64,000 nucleotides of DNA from UBA1858 sp965262455 (GTDB lineage: Bacteria > Pseudomonadota > Gammaproteobacteria > UBA4575): positions 124,001 through 188,000 of the forward strand of contig CBDHFH010000008.1 in assembly GCA_965262455.1 (NCBI GenBank), given 5' to 3'. Each line of letters starts with the position of its first letter. The stretch's first letter is position 1. The translations under genes and the position numbers were made by a program. Under the pieces are notes generated by a model, which saw only the letters and a list, made by a program, of their open reading frames with translations, ran no database searches and was not told the origin of the DNA. Of the stretch, positions 43,650-53,090 are shown piece after piece.

Positions 43650-44666
43650 ATGAATATTCTAAATGGGGACTCAGCCGCTGGAGTATTTAAACAGGCTTTT
43701 AAAATGCCAAAAGAAGAAATAATAGTATTTAGAGATGTCCTTTCTTGTGGTCCTATTAAATCATTCAAGGATGCAGATAATTGGATTCAATATAGAGAAG
43801 AATACTGGCACAAGATACTTGCAGATAATGCAATAGAACCATATTCATTTAAAGATTCACCAAGAGATTTCTTTACTAATTTCCAAGAGTTAAAAGACGC
43901 TAGCGAGATAAAGCTATGGATTGGAAGTAGTCTAAGCGAACAGTTATTGTTAGCCTTTATAGTGACAGCGCTCGTAGATAATGACATAGATACAAGTAAA
44001 GTATCAGTATATCAATTTCATGAATTAGAAGGTTTAAATTATGAAATTCATGGTATTGGTTTATTGCACCCTGACAACATAAAGAGACACTCAGAGCCAA
44101 TCAAACTTACCAAAGATATTTTAGCCGTTTGTCTAGATGCTTGGAATGCAATGTTAGATAGTACGCCTGACTCTCTAATTATGTTTTTAACAGGCAATCA
44201 CTCGTCGCTTCCTTTGATGTTTCGAGCAATGACACGGTTATTGTATCGATACCCAAATATAGAGAATGGATTAACTTATTGGGATGAAGCATTACTTAGT
44301 TACGTAACCTCGAACTGGACAAAGGCTGCTCGAATAATTGGAAATGCTATGTGCCATGATAACAACAACAAAGAAGAGTGGGCAGACAGAGTTGGCGATG
44401 CTTCTCTATATACTTGGTTAAAAGATTTAGCCCGACCAACATTAACTAAGCCACTCGTAGAAATGAGTGCTATGAATTACAGCATGAGGGAAACCGAGGT
44501 TTCAATAACGCAGTTTGGTTCAGCCGTAAAAGATGGTAGAGAAAATAAGGTTACGACCAATGGGATAAATGACTGGGTTGGTGGTGTGCATTTAGATTCA
44601 TCACAGGGTGGGACTTGGTTTAGAGATAAAGAGAAATTAACTTATCTTCAAATAGGTTCTGAGTGA
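43650..44666 (+). CDS. DUF1835 protein
   Basis: A 338-residue protein. ATG 43650 is preferred because the 14 residues before it, from 43608, come from repeat d. The DUF1835 start is clear: LNGDSAAGVFKQAFKMPKEE, VFRDVLSCGPI. The C-terminal part has a DUF3658-like pattern (MFRAMTRLLYRYP, LTYWDEALLSY). The function is unknown. The stop lies in copy e. Confidence 0.8.
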   Translation: MNILNGDSAAGVFKQAFKMPKEEIIVFRDVLSCGPIKSFKDADNWIQYREEYWHKILADNAIEPYSFKDSPRDFFTNFQELKDASEIKLWIGSSLSEQLLLAFIVTALVDNDIDTSKVSVYQFHELEGLNYEIHGIGLLHPDNIKRHSEPIKLTKDILAVCLDAWNAMLDSTPDSLIMFLTGNHSSLPLMFRAMTRLLYRYPNIENGLTYWDEALLSYVTSNWTKAARIIGNAMCHDNNNKEEWADRVGDASLYTWLKDLARPTLTKPLVEMSAMNYSMRETEVSITQFGSAVKDGRENKVTTNGINDWVGGVHLDSSQGGTWFRDKEKLTYLQIGSE

Positions 44667-44690
44667 CCGCTCTTGCGCCGAAAGCAACCA
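44661..44690 (+). repeat. imperfect palindromic element, copy e
   Basis: GAGTGACCGCT, CTTGCGCCG, AAAGCAACCA. It contains the TGA of the DUF1835 gene (44664-44666). Confidence 0.55.
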
Positions 44691-44707
44691 TAGTTAAATT
44701 CTCTGAT

Positions 44708-44842
44708 ATTTCCCTGTTACTGAAATCTCAAAATCCTCAATATTTTATATAACTTGTTGTAATTCAAAGAAAATGGCGAAAATTTTTTGAAATTAGGGAA
44801 ATTATTTAAAATTTCCCTGTAAATTAGCTGTTTAACAGGGAA
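44708..44842. repeat. TTTCCCTGT motifs and a 9-bp inverted repeat
   Basis: TTTCCCTGT occurs at 44709-44717 and 44812-44820, and inverted as AACAGGGAA at 44834-44842. AGGGAAATT (44795-44803) pairs with AATTTCCCT (44810-44818). They sit just left of the candidate right border and could be recombinase arm-type sites. Confidence 0.4.
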
Positions 44843-44855
44843 GCTAAGGTGGAGT

Positions 44856-44889
44856 AGGGTTCGCTAAAGACTCCAACCACCGCCATTAA
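44856..44889 (+). other. candidate right attachment site
   Basis: AGGGTTCG (44856-44863), then CTCC, and CCGCCATTAA (44880-44889) repeat the tRNA-Ser 3' end in the same order, with three extra bases. No complete tRNA is there. A GGTGGAGT/ACTCC..CCACC stem surrounds it. Confidence 0.45.
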
Positions 44890-45884
44890 TATCTAAAGCA
44901 CCTTTTATTACTATCGATGCAACTCAGATAGTTTGACTGATTCAACGAGTGAAACTCTCGGCTTCGAGCAAAATGAATATGGTCATTTATGTATAGAACA
45001 ATAACCCGAGTCATCCCATATTCCGACTCTAACAGTTTCAAAAGCGCCAATTAATTCAAGTTAATCTTCGAAAATATCAAATAACTCGTCTTATAGATCT
45101 TAACGGTGATTAATCGGCGCAATATCTCCGCAGCATATTTGCTAACTATATGTATGTATCTCGATGCGCGGTTAATCTCTAGTTACTCCTATAACTTTAT
45201 TACGCAAGTTTTTGTGAGATAGATTCGTTTTCCGAGTGTTTCTATAAAGCAATAATGTGATGAAGTTCACATTTTTAAGATAAATATCTCTATCTATAGC
45301 TTTGTTTTCCTGTCTGGCTAATAAATCTAAATAAATCTTTGCTCTCGAAAAAAGCTATTGATCATTATTTTTTTGCAGCTTGCATAGTTAATTGAAACTT
45401 AATCTATTGATTTTATGTGTTTTAGAAGTGAGACTCGATTAAATTGAAAAGAATTATTTTTATTTTCTGAATTCTTTATTTATTTACATAAAAAATAAAT
45501 ATAACTTTTTTAACATCGATATTTAATTTTTAAACTACTATTATTTTTTGTTATCAAGAATTGTAGGAAGTGAGTGTAACGATCTAATTTTTAATTTGTT
45601 TACATAAAATTTTGCTTGAAATCTTATTGCATACGATAACTCAATATTAATAAAACACATAAGTGTTATCAATTTCAAGTATTTGCAAGTGTTTGTTTTT
45701 TTAGAAATAATATTTTTTACTCGTTTTACGGAAGGATAAAACTAATTCTACATGCGTTTTAAATAATTCTAATAAGTATGTCGAGTTAGGAGAGCAGTAG
45801 GTTGGTTAATGAGTGCTGAATGCACAGGGTATTCTGCGTTTGTGCCTGCCTGCTAGTATTTAACTACAATAATAACGATAAGGT
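44890..45884. other. AT-rich stretch with no gene seen
   Basis: About 1 kb with many short T/A runs, rich in TTTTA and AAAATAAA. I found no ORF with a proper start, and no RNA gene. It precedes the EPS locus and may hold its promoter and regulatory sites. A weak hairpin (GCACA 45822-45826, TGTGC 45841-45845) is near the end. Confidence 0.5.
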
Positions 45885-46112
45885 ATGTCACTACATTTTA
45901 GCAGCTTCGAGTACGCGCTAATAAAGTTTGGTCGCGAGAGAGTGATAACGCTCGTGTCTAATTTTATACTGCAACATTTATTTATGGTTGTGTCGATTCA
46001 AAGACAGATCGAAGCAGTTGCTATTCCCTATTTCAATAAAAAATTCTTATTACTTATCTCCATTGTCGCTACAGGTCAGGCATATCTTTGCCAACTGGTG
46101 GCATTACAGTGA
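45885..46112 (+). CDS. short ORF before the EPS locus (doubtful)
   Basis: A 75-residue frame with a hydrophobic C-terminus (FLLLISIVATGQAYLCQ). Its TGA overlaps the GTG start of the aminotransferase (GTGA, 46109-46112), a coupled layout. However, the ribosome site is AAGG only 1 base from the ATG and no family is recognised. Confidence 0.25.
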   Translation: MSLHFSSFEYALIKFGRERVITLVSNFILQHLFMVVSIQRQIEAVAIPYFNKKFLLLISIVATGQAYLCQLVALQ

Positions 46113-47410
46113 AAACTAAGATGCCCGCAAATAAAGGTACATGGCCGTGTTTTGACGATGACGAAATTGCAGCAGTTACTGAAGTACTAAGTTCAGGCAA
46201 GGTAAATTACTGGACAGGGGATACCTGTCAGCGATTTGAAAACGAGTTTGCAGCGTATTGTGATTCGGATTATGCCATTGCAGTTGCCAATGGCACGCTT
46301 GCCTTAGAGCTGGCTCTGCGTGCAATTGGATTAACCCAAGGTGATGAAGTCATTGTCACTCCGCGTACTTTTATTGCGAGTGCCAGTGCGATAGTGATGT
46401 GTGGTGCCAAACCTGTGTTTGCTGACGTTGATAGAGATTCACAAAATATTAGTGCAGACACTATCGCGCCAGTTATAACAGATAAAACTAAAGCAATAAT
46501 CACTGTGCATTTCACAGGTTTGCCCTGCGATATGGATCCTATCCTTGAGCTTGCAGAAAAATATCAACTGAAAGTGATAGAAGATTGCGCGCAAGCGCAT
46601 GGCGCACGATACAAAGGAAAGCCGGTAGGTTCATTAGGTCATATTGCCGCTTTTTCATTTTGTCAGGACAAAATCATGACTACCGGTGGAGAAGGTGGAA
46701 TGGTTGTCACTAGTGATCCTCAGCTTTGGAAGTCAATATGGTCATTTAAAGACCATGGTAAGGACTATGACGAGGTATTCAATAAACAACACCCACAAGG
46801 TTTTCGTTGGTTGCATACAAGTTTTGGTAGTAACTATCGAATGACAGCTATGCAGGCTGCAATTGGCAGCGTGCAACTACGTAAATTGCCTCATTGGCTT
46901 AAACAACGCAGAGATAATGCTGCGTATTTGTTAAATAGATTAAGCGCAGTTCAATCTTTACGTGTGCCATATGCTGACGATAATCTTCAACATTCGCATT
47001 ATAAATTTTATGTCTTTATAAGACCAGAGTGTCTATCTGAGGGATGGTCTCGTGATCGAATCTTGGCAGAAATCACGGCTAGAGGTATTTCATGCTTCAC
47101 AGGTTCATGTCCTGAAATATACCTGGAGCAAGCATTTGAAGCAGATGGTTTGCGTCCTGCATGTAACTTGCCAATCGCACATGAATTAGGTGAGACAAGT
47201 TTGTTATTTTTAGTTCATCCAACACTGAATTTAGCAGATATGGAGAGTGTTTGTAATGTTGTTGAAGAAGTGATGGTAATGGCAACGAATAATGCCGTGA
47301 ATCATAGTAACATCATAGATCAACATGCAGACAGTTCAGAAGAACAATCATTAGTAAAGCAAGGTAGTACAGATTTACTAATTGAAAATAGTGCTCAGGC
47401 TAATGGGTGA
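46109..47410 (+). CDS. DegT/DnrJ/EryC1-family sugar aminotransferase
   Basis: A 433-residue PLP aminotransferase of the sugar type from GTG 46109, or from ATG 46121. The PLP lysine is in FCQDKIMTTGGEGGM, and NGTLALELALRAIG, DCAQAHGARYKG and FGSNYRMTAMQAAIG are family blocks. It aminates a 4-keto sugar nucleotide, probably the product of the next gene's dehydratase. The last 40 residues are an unusual polar tail. It is the first clear EPS gene. Confidence 0.88.
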   Translation: MKTKMPANKGTWPCFDDDEIAAVTEVLSSGKVNYWTGDTCQRFENEFAAYCDSDYAIAVANGTLALELALRAIGLTQGDEVIVTPRTFIASASAIVMCGAKPVFADVDRDSQNISADTIAPVITDKTKAIITVHFTGLPCDMDPILELAEKYQLKVIEDCAQAHGARYKGKPVGSLGHIAAFSFCQDKIMTTGGEGGMVVTSDPQLWKSIWSFKDHGKDYDEVFNKQHPQGFRWLHTSFGSNYRMTAMQAAIGSVQLRKLPHWLKQRRDNAAYLLNRLSAVQSLRVPYADDNLQHSHYKFYVFIRPECLSEGWSRDRILAEITARGISCFTGSCPEIYLEQAFEADGLRPACNLPIAHELGETSLLFLVHPTLNLADMESVCNVVEEVMVMATNNAVNHSNIIDQHADSSEEQSLVKQGSTDLLIENSAQANG

Positions 47411-47417
47411 TTAAGTC

Positions 47418-49427
47418 GTGACACTACTCGTAAATAAAATAATTTCCCGGCTCGAGCCCGAATTTATTTCGTCCATAAAAGCGGCGATGCTCACAGGTAT
47501 GTCGCGTGGTAGTCGAAAATCTATCGCCATCGCATTGGACTTTATATTCCTTGCAGCAGCACTATGGGTTGCGTTTGTATTACGCTTCGGCGAATGGATT
47601 GCGCCAGAAATTTCCCATAATTGGCAATTATTTATAATTGCTCCTTCTCTTGCATGCGCAATATTTTTACTGTTAGGTATCTATGATGTTGTGCATAGAT
47701 ATACAAATAATCGCGCTCTGTATTTAATCGCTAAAGCAATCACCCTTCATGTATTGATACTCGTTGTATCGATTGCTTTATTTAGCAGTTTTGTTGGTAT
47801 GCCGCGTTCAGTATTTTTCACTTATTGGATGCTCGGACTAATGTTGACTACAGCGAGTAGATTATCAATACGCAGTTTATTCTCTTGGTTGGAGGGTGAT
47901 ATAAGTAGCGGAGAAACCGTTGCGATATATGGCGCCGGAAGAGAGGGTGCAAAACTGGCAAGAGCATTACAGCCTTATAATAATTATGTTCCAGTGGCAT
48001 TTATTGATGACAAGCGCGCTTTACATGGCACTGAAATTGAAAGCTTAAAAGTATTACCAAGTGATAGTCTCGATCAACTTATATCGGCGCGTTCGGTAAA
48101 AAAAGTATTACTCGCAATTCCTACAGCCTCACGTGTGCGGCGCAAGGAAGTGATTGAGTTTCTCGAGAGGTTTCCTGTGAGCGTGCAAACTGTGCCATCA
48201 CTCCACGATTTGGTATCTGGGCGTTATACATTAGCTGATTTGCGTGAAATAAGTATCGACGACTTATTGAGTCGTGAGCCAGTTGCTCCTGACCCTGACC
48301 TGATGTCAACCAATATCACCAATAAGGCAGTCATGATAACTGGGGCTGGTGGTTCAATTGGTTCAGAATTGGCGCGTCAAGTACTTAAACTTAAGCCTGA
48401 AAAATTAGTATTACTCGATAACAGCGAGTTTGCTCTATACCAAATTGAGCATGAGTTACGAAACTATCGCGATAGCATAAACCAGCTACATTCCGTTGAA
48501 CTGATACCGATACTTGGCAGTGTGTTGGATTTGGTTAAAGTCACACGCTTAATAGAAACATTTCAAGTCAAAACAATTTATCATGCCGCCGCATATAAGC
48601 ATGTTCCTTTGGTGGAATCTAATCCGTTAGAGGGTATTAAGAATAATGTATTTGGCACTTGGAATTTGGCGCAAGCGGCAACTAATATGGGCGTACAAAC
48701 ATTTATTTTAGTTTCTACTGATAAAGCTGTGCGACCAACTAATACCATGGGTGCAACCAAGCGTTTAGCTGAATTGGTTATTCAGGGTTTTGCTAGCCAA
48801 TTTGCTGGGACTAGCTTCAGTATTGTGCGCTTCGGTAATGTGCTTGGGTCCTCGGGTTCAGTGGTGCCTTTGTTCAAGAAACAGATTCAATACGGGGGAC
48901 CCATTACGGTCACTCATCCAGAGATTACTCGCTTTTTTATGACTATTCCTGAGGCGGCACAATTAGTAATTCAGGCAGGTTCTCTTGGTTCGCGAGGGGA
49001 AGTTTTTGTGTTAGATATGGGAGAGTCGGTAAAAATATTTGAACTAGCTAAACGTATGGTGCATCTCGCTGGGCTTAAAATCAAAGATGATGCGAATCCT
49101 GATGGCGACATAGAAATTGTATTTACTGGGCTGCGTCCTGGAGAGAAGTTATATGAGGAGACTTTGATTGGTGAGCAGGCGCAAGCTACTCGCCACCCAA
49201 GAATATTACGCGAGAATGAGGAACAGCTTTCATGGCATGAGTTATCAACCGTGATGGATGACTTTAGGACCTTATGTATACGTGGTGATTGTGGCCGTGC
49301 GCGCGAACTTCTTCAGCAGCTTGTAATCGAGTATAAGCCGCAATGTGAGATTCAGGATTACATGTGGTTAGCAATTAATACAGGCATGGAAGCGCCGGAT
49401 GATCTATTAGTAGCTGATCTAGCGTAA
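47418..49427 (+). CDS. membrane-bound NDP-sugar 4,6-dehydratase (FlaA1/WbpM/CapD type)
   Basis: A 669-residue protein. Four membrane helices (about 35-160) precede a first Rossmann unit (VAIYGAGREGAKLARAL) and the catalytic Rossmann domain, GAGGSIGSELARQ, STDKAVRPTNTMGATKR (TDK-type triad). This is the large WbpM/PglF form that acts on UDP-N-acetylglucosamine. Start GTG 47418, 7 bp after the aminotransferase. The pair likely makes UDP-4-amino sugar for the EPS repeat unit. Confidence 0.9.
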   Translation: MTLLVNKIISRLEPEFISSIKAAMLTGMSRGSRKSIAIALDFIFLAAALWVAFVLRFGEWIAPEISHNWQLFIIAPSLACAIFLLLGIYDVVHRYTNNRALYLIAKAITLHVLILVVSIALFSSFVGMPRSVFFTYWMLGLMLTTASRLSIRSLFSWLEGDISSGETVAIYGAGREGAKLARALQPYNNYVPVAFIDDKRALHGTEIESLKVLPSDSLDQLISARSVKKVLLAIPTASRVRRKEVIEFLERFPVSVQTVPSLHDLVSGRYTLADLREISIDDLLSREPVAPDPDLMSTNITNKAVMITGAGGSIGSELARQVLKLKPEKLVLLDNSEFALYQIEHELRNYRDSINQLHSVELIPILGSVLDLVKVTRLIETFQVKTIYHAAAYKHVPLVESNPLEGIKNNVFGTWNLAQAATNMGVQTFILVSTDKAVRPTNTMGATKRLAELVIQGFASQFAGTSFSIVRFGNVLGSSGSVVPLFKKQIQYGGPITVTHPEITRFFMTIPEAAQLVIQAGSLGSRGEVFVLDMGESVKIFELAKRMVHLAGLKIKDDANPDGDIEIVFTGLRPGEKLYEETLIGEQAQATRHPRILRENEEQLSWHELSTVMDDFRTLCIRGDCGRARELLQQLVIEYKPQCEIQDYMWLAINTGMEAPDDLLVADLA

Positions 49428-49496
49428 CAGTTTACAGATATATATTTTATTTTTACAAAACTGATTAGTGAATTATTAACTTGAGTTAAAGAGATT

Positions 49497-50555
49497 ATGA
49501 ACAAAAAAATAATTATTTCATTCATATTCGTATCATTTCTATCTGCCTGTGCATCAGCGCCAGGTCATAAGTTTAATCCACCTCCCGAAGATTCTAATAT
49601 TGACGTTCAACCCATCACTGCTCAATTAATTTTAGAACAGAAAAATGATAATGTGGAAATGCCTACCCATAACAGTAAAACAATTACGCAATTGATTGAG
49701 GACTATGAGTATAAAATTGGCCCACATGACGTATTAGATATTATTGTATGGGATCATCCTGAATTAAGTGTGTCTGCAGGTGAAAATAGAACCACATTAG
49801 AAGCGGGTCATCTTGTCACAGAGACTGGCACAATCTTTTTCCCATATGTGGGTGAAATTATGGTTGAAGGTAAAACCATGTCGCAGGTTCGTGAAATTCT
49901 TACCAAAGAATTGTCAACGCTAGTGCGTAATCCTCAAGTGACAGTGAACGTAATCGCTTTTCGAAGCAAAAATTACTACGTCACTGGAGAAGTTGAAACG
50001 CCAGGGTCATTTGCAATCACGGATAAACCCGTTACTTTAGTTGATGCCGTCACTAATGCAGGACGTTATAAAGAAAACGCAGACATGAGTAACGTTATAC
50101 TTACCCATGGTAATGTTGCTCAAAAAATAAATATGCTACGGATTTTACATGATGGAGATTTAACGAATAACACTATTCTATCTGCAGGCGACGTCTTACA
50201 TATACCTAGTTTAGATGAGCAAAAAATATTTGTTATTGGTGAAGTTGAAGAGCCACAAAGCATGTTTATAAGGGATGGCAGTATGTCATTGGCTGAGGCA
50301 ATTAGTGATGCAGGGGGCGTGGATCGAATTACATCTAACCCTGGTCAAATATATGTCATTCGTGGAGAGTTGGATGCTCCAAAAGTATATCACCTCAATG
50401 CGAAATCGCCTGATGCGCTATTATTGGGCGAGAAGTTCAGATTGCATGCCCGTGATATAGTTTATGTAGACTCTGCTGCTGTTACGCGCTGGAACCGTGT
50501 TATCGAGCAAATATTGCCTTCTTCAGCTGTGATACGAGATGCTTCTACACTTTGA
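49497..50555 (+). CDS. Wza-like outer-membrane polysaccharide export lipoprotein
   Basis: A 352-residue protein. A lipoprotein signal ends LSAC (Cys18). A poly-export domain follows (YKIGPHDVLDIIVWDHPELS), then two SLBB repeats (YYVTGEVETPGSF and IFVIGEVEEPQSMF). A final helix near RWNRVIEQILPSS fits the Wza outer-membrane barrel segment. It exports EPS across the outer membrane and works with the Wzc-like protein that follows 32 bp later. Confidence 0.93.
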   Translation: MNKKIIISFIFVSFLSACASAPGHKFNPPPEDSNIDVQPITAQLILEQKNDNVEMPTHNSKTITQLIEDYEYKIGPHDVLDIIVWDHPELSVSAGENRTTLEAGHLVTETGTIFFPYVGEIMVEGKTMSQVREILTKELSTLVRNPQVTVNVIAFRSKNYYVTGEVETPGSFAITDKPVTLVDAVTNAGRYKENADMSNVILTHGNVAQKINMLRILHDGDLTNNTILSAGDVLHIPSLDEQKIFVIGEVEEPQSMFIRDGSMSLAEAISDAGGVDRITSNPGQIYVIRGELDAPKVYHLNAKSPDALLLGEKFRLHARDIVYVDSAAVTRWNRVIEQILPSSAVIRDASTL

Positions 50556-50587
50556 GCGTTTACATAATTTAGGAGAGTAAACGATAA

Positions 50588-52918
50588 ATGGATAATCACT
50601 CTGATCCATCAAATTCAGACAATGGCACTATTCGATTGAATAATAGCTACATCCCTGTAGATCAAGGCCATTTTACAGTGAGTGAAATAATAGCTGCGGT
50701 GATGCGTGGCAAGTATCTTATCGCAGGAATGGTATTTGCAATGCTGGTTCTCGGCTTAGCGCATATATTTATAGCTCAACCTACCTATCGAACTAATGCA
50801 TTAATCCAGCTTAAGCAGCAAGGGTTAGGCGTTGCAGCAATACCTGATTTATCAGGTTTATCTAGTTTGTTTGAAGGCTCTACGATTGATTCGGAAATAG
50901 AAATATTACGCTCACGTACAGTCCTCGGTCAGGTGGTAAAAGACCTTAAGCTAGATATTAGCGCGAGCCCTAAACATTTTCCTATTATTGGAGAACCTAT
51001 TGCACGCAGGCTAAAGCTTCCAGTAGATGTTGAAAGTAATGTCGCGATAAGTAGCAAGAAAAATGCATTTAAATCGTGGTTAAGTGATTTAACTCAAAAC
51101 TCGAAATATGCGTGGGGAGATGAATATATCAAAGTCGAACAATTTGAAGTGCCTAATAGTTATTTAGGAGAAGCATTCAAATTGGTCGCAGGAGATGCTG
51201 GCAATTACAGTCTTTATGATAAAGATAAAAATCTTCTATTTAGTGGTAACTATATTGAGCAAACACCTTTGAAAATGGACCTTGGTGAAGGTGCTTTAGT
51301 TTTGAATATCTCTAAAATTCATGCTCGACCAGGAACTCATTTTAATCTTTTTAAAAATCATTACCAGAAAGTGATTAATAACATTAATGAAGCCATGATC
51401 ACTAGCAAGGTTGAAAATGTTGACCGGCTTGACAGAGATTTGGCAGGCACTGGGTTAATGCGAATCTCTTTGTCTGGAGATAATCCAGTGTTCGTCAGTA
51501 CCATGTTGAATAAAATATTGGCGGTTTATACTGAGGTAGGAGCAAAACGTAAAACAGCAGATGCTGATAAATCATTGCAATTACTACACGATCAAAGAGT
51601 AGTGCTGGAAGAACAAACAGAAGCATCACAAGAGGCCTTAAATAAATATCGACTTGCAAAAGGGTCAGTCAATTTGCCACTTGAGACTGAAGCAATTTTG
51701 AAACGCAGTGTTGATATAGAAACAAAATTGTCCGAGCTAAGACAGAATAGAGCATTATTACTTAAGAGATTCACAAACGAACATCATGATGTTGCTGCAA
51801 TTAATGCACAAATATCTACTTTAAATAATCAATTAACAAAAATTGAATCAAAAGTAAAAGTGTTGCCGGAGACGCAAAGGGAATTGCTAAGGTTGTCTCG
51901 TGCCTTGGAGGTCAATTCGCAACTCTATTCGCTTTTACTCAGTAAAGTAAACGAACTTAAAGTAATAAAGGCGGGGACCGTAGGTGATGTGACGGTGGTA
52001 GACGCTGCATTGCCAGCAATTAAACCAGCCAAACCAGTTAAAGCGTTAATTTTGGCAATTTATGTCATGCTAGGCTTTATCATAGGATTGACAATGTTAT
52101 TTATGCGCAGAGCGCAACAAGATTATGTTGAGGATCCGAAGTTAATTGAGCATACGTTTGGATTGACAATATGTGCAGTAGTGCCGCGTAGTAATAATCA
52201 GGCGACAGATAAAAAGACTGCCACGCAGTATCAACCCTTAGCGCTGACTCATCCTAATGATATTGCGCTGGAAAGCATAAGAAGTTTACGTACATCATTG
52301 CAAGTATCAATGGTTGCTGCCAAGGACAACATTTTACTTATCACCAGTCCATCGCCAGGGGTAGGCAAGTCATTTTTAAGTGTCAATCTTGCATTATTAT
52401 TCGCTGATGCTGATAGGCAGGTGCTACTGATCGATGCCGACTTGCGCAGAGGCCGCATCCACAAAAACTTTGATATGGAGCGTGCAAATGGTTTATCTGA
52501 TTTTCTCAATGACGACTGTAACGCCAACGAAGTAATACGTGAAACCCCGCATGAAAATTTAAAAGTGATCACAACAGGTGAATTACCTGACAATCCTTCT
52601 GAGCTTTTAAGTGGCAAAAGGTTTACGAAATGGATTGCTGACATTTCTTCATACTATGATTTAGTCATCATCGATTCGCCTCCTGTGTTGCCTGTGACAG
52701 ATGCCGTGATTCTTGCTGAGCGTGTCGGTACAACTTTACTTGCGCTTAATTCGAATCAACATCATCTGCGAGAAGTGGAAGAATGTGTCAAGCGATTAAA
52801 GCAGTCACGCGCCAATATATGTGGTGCGGTGATCAATAATATGGATACATCAGCGGTTCGTTACGGCTATGGCAGATTCTATGGTTACGGCTACGAATAT
52901 GGCCGCAGTAGCAAATAA
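50588..52918 (+). CDS. Wzc-like tyrosine autokinase / chain-length regulator
   Basis: A 776-residue protein. The Wzz domain carries two membrane helices (about 40-65 and 480-505) around a coiled-coil region. The BY-kinase domain has SPSPGVGKS (Walker A), LLIDADLRRG (A') and IIDSPPVLPVTDA (Walker B). The C-terminus is a tyrosine cluster, YGYGRFYGYGYEYG, which is autophosphorylated. It controls polymer length and export together with Wza and Wzy. Confidence 0.94.
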   Translation: MDNHSDPSNSDNGTIRLNNSYIPVDQGHFTVSEIIAAVMRGKYLIAGMVFAMLVLGLAHIFIAQPTYRTNALIQLKQQGLGVAAIPDLSGLSSLFEGSTIDSEIEILRSRTVLGQVVKDLKLDISASPKHFPIIGEPIARRLKLPVDVESNVAISSKKNAFKSWLSDLTQNSKYAWGDEYIKVEQFEVPNSYLGEAFKLVAGDAGNYSLYDKDKNLLFSGNYIEQTPLKMDLGEGALVLNISKIHARPGTHFNLFKNHYQKVINNINEAMITSKVENVDRLDRDLAGTGLMRISLSGDNPVFVSTMLNKILAVYTEVGAKRKTADADKSLQLLHDQRVVLEEQTEASQEALNKYRLAKGSVNLPLETEAILKRSVDIETKLSELRQNRALLLKRFTNEHHDVAAINAQISTLNNQLTKIESKVKVLPETQRELLRLSRALEVNSQLYSLLLSKVNELKVIKAGTVGDVTVVDAALPAIKPAKPVKALILAIYVMLGFIIGLTMLFMRRAQQDYVEDPKLIEHTFGLTICAVVPRSNNQATDKKTATQYQPLALTHPNDIALESIRSLRTSLQVSMVAAKDNILLITSPSPGVGKSFLSVNLALLFADADRQVLLIDADLRRGRIHKNFDMERANGLSDFLNDDCNANEVIRETPHENLKVITTGELPDNPSELLSGKRFTKWIADISSYYDLVIIDSPPVLPVTDAVILAERVGTTLLALNSNQHHLREVEECVKRLKQSRANICGAVINNMDTSAVRYGYGRFYGYGYEYGRSSK

Positions 52919-53090
52919 CGCTTTATAAAATTATATTTTAAAGCTTCATTGAAGAAGCATGGTATGAATGTAAATTAATCTTCATGTGAGTCTTACATGC
53001 ATATCAACGTTGTGTTTATATGCATTTAGCCATTAGTATTAAAAGGACTCTGCGTGATCATACTGCAAATATCTACTAGCCATACTTATT

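Larger units (their letters stand above)
35419..44889. mobile_element. accessory island at tRNA-Ser, about 9.5 kb
   Basis: The island runs from the tRNA-Ser 3' end to a degenerate copy of that end. It holds two kinds of recombinase, small genes of no core function, and five copies of a ~30-bp palindrome. The right border copy is imperfect, so an old or composite insertion is likelier than an active one. Borders are inferred. Confidence 0.55.

Noticed and set aside
38400..44690. Repeats at gene ends as integron attC sites
   Set aside because: No paired GTTRRRY/RYYYAAC cores with the right spacing, no IntI-type integrase with its added motif, and copies are only about 30 bp.
44851..44884. A second tRNA gene ending in CCGCCA
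   Set aside because: Only a T-arm and acceptor-like end are present; no D-arm or anticodon arm can be drawn. It is better explained as a border copy.
45793..45806. ops/JUMPstart element before the EPS locus (GAGCAGTAGG)
   Set aside because: Only part of GGCGGTAG matches and the wider JUMPstart context is missing.
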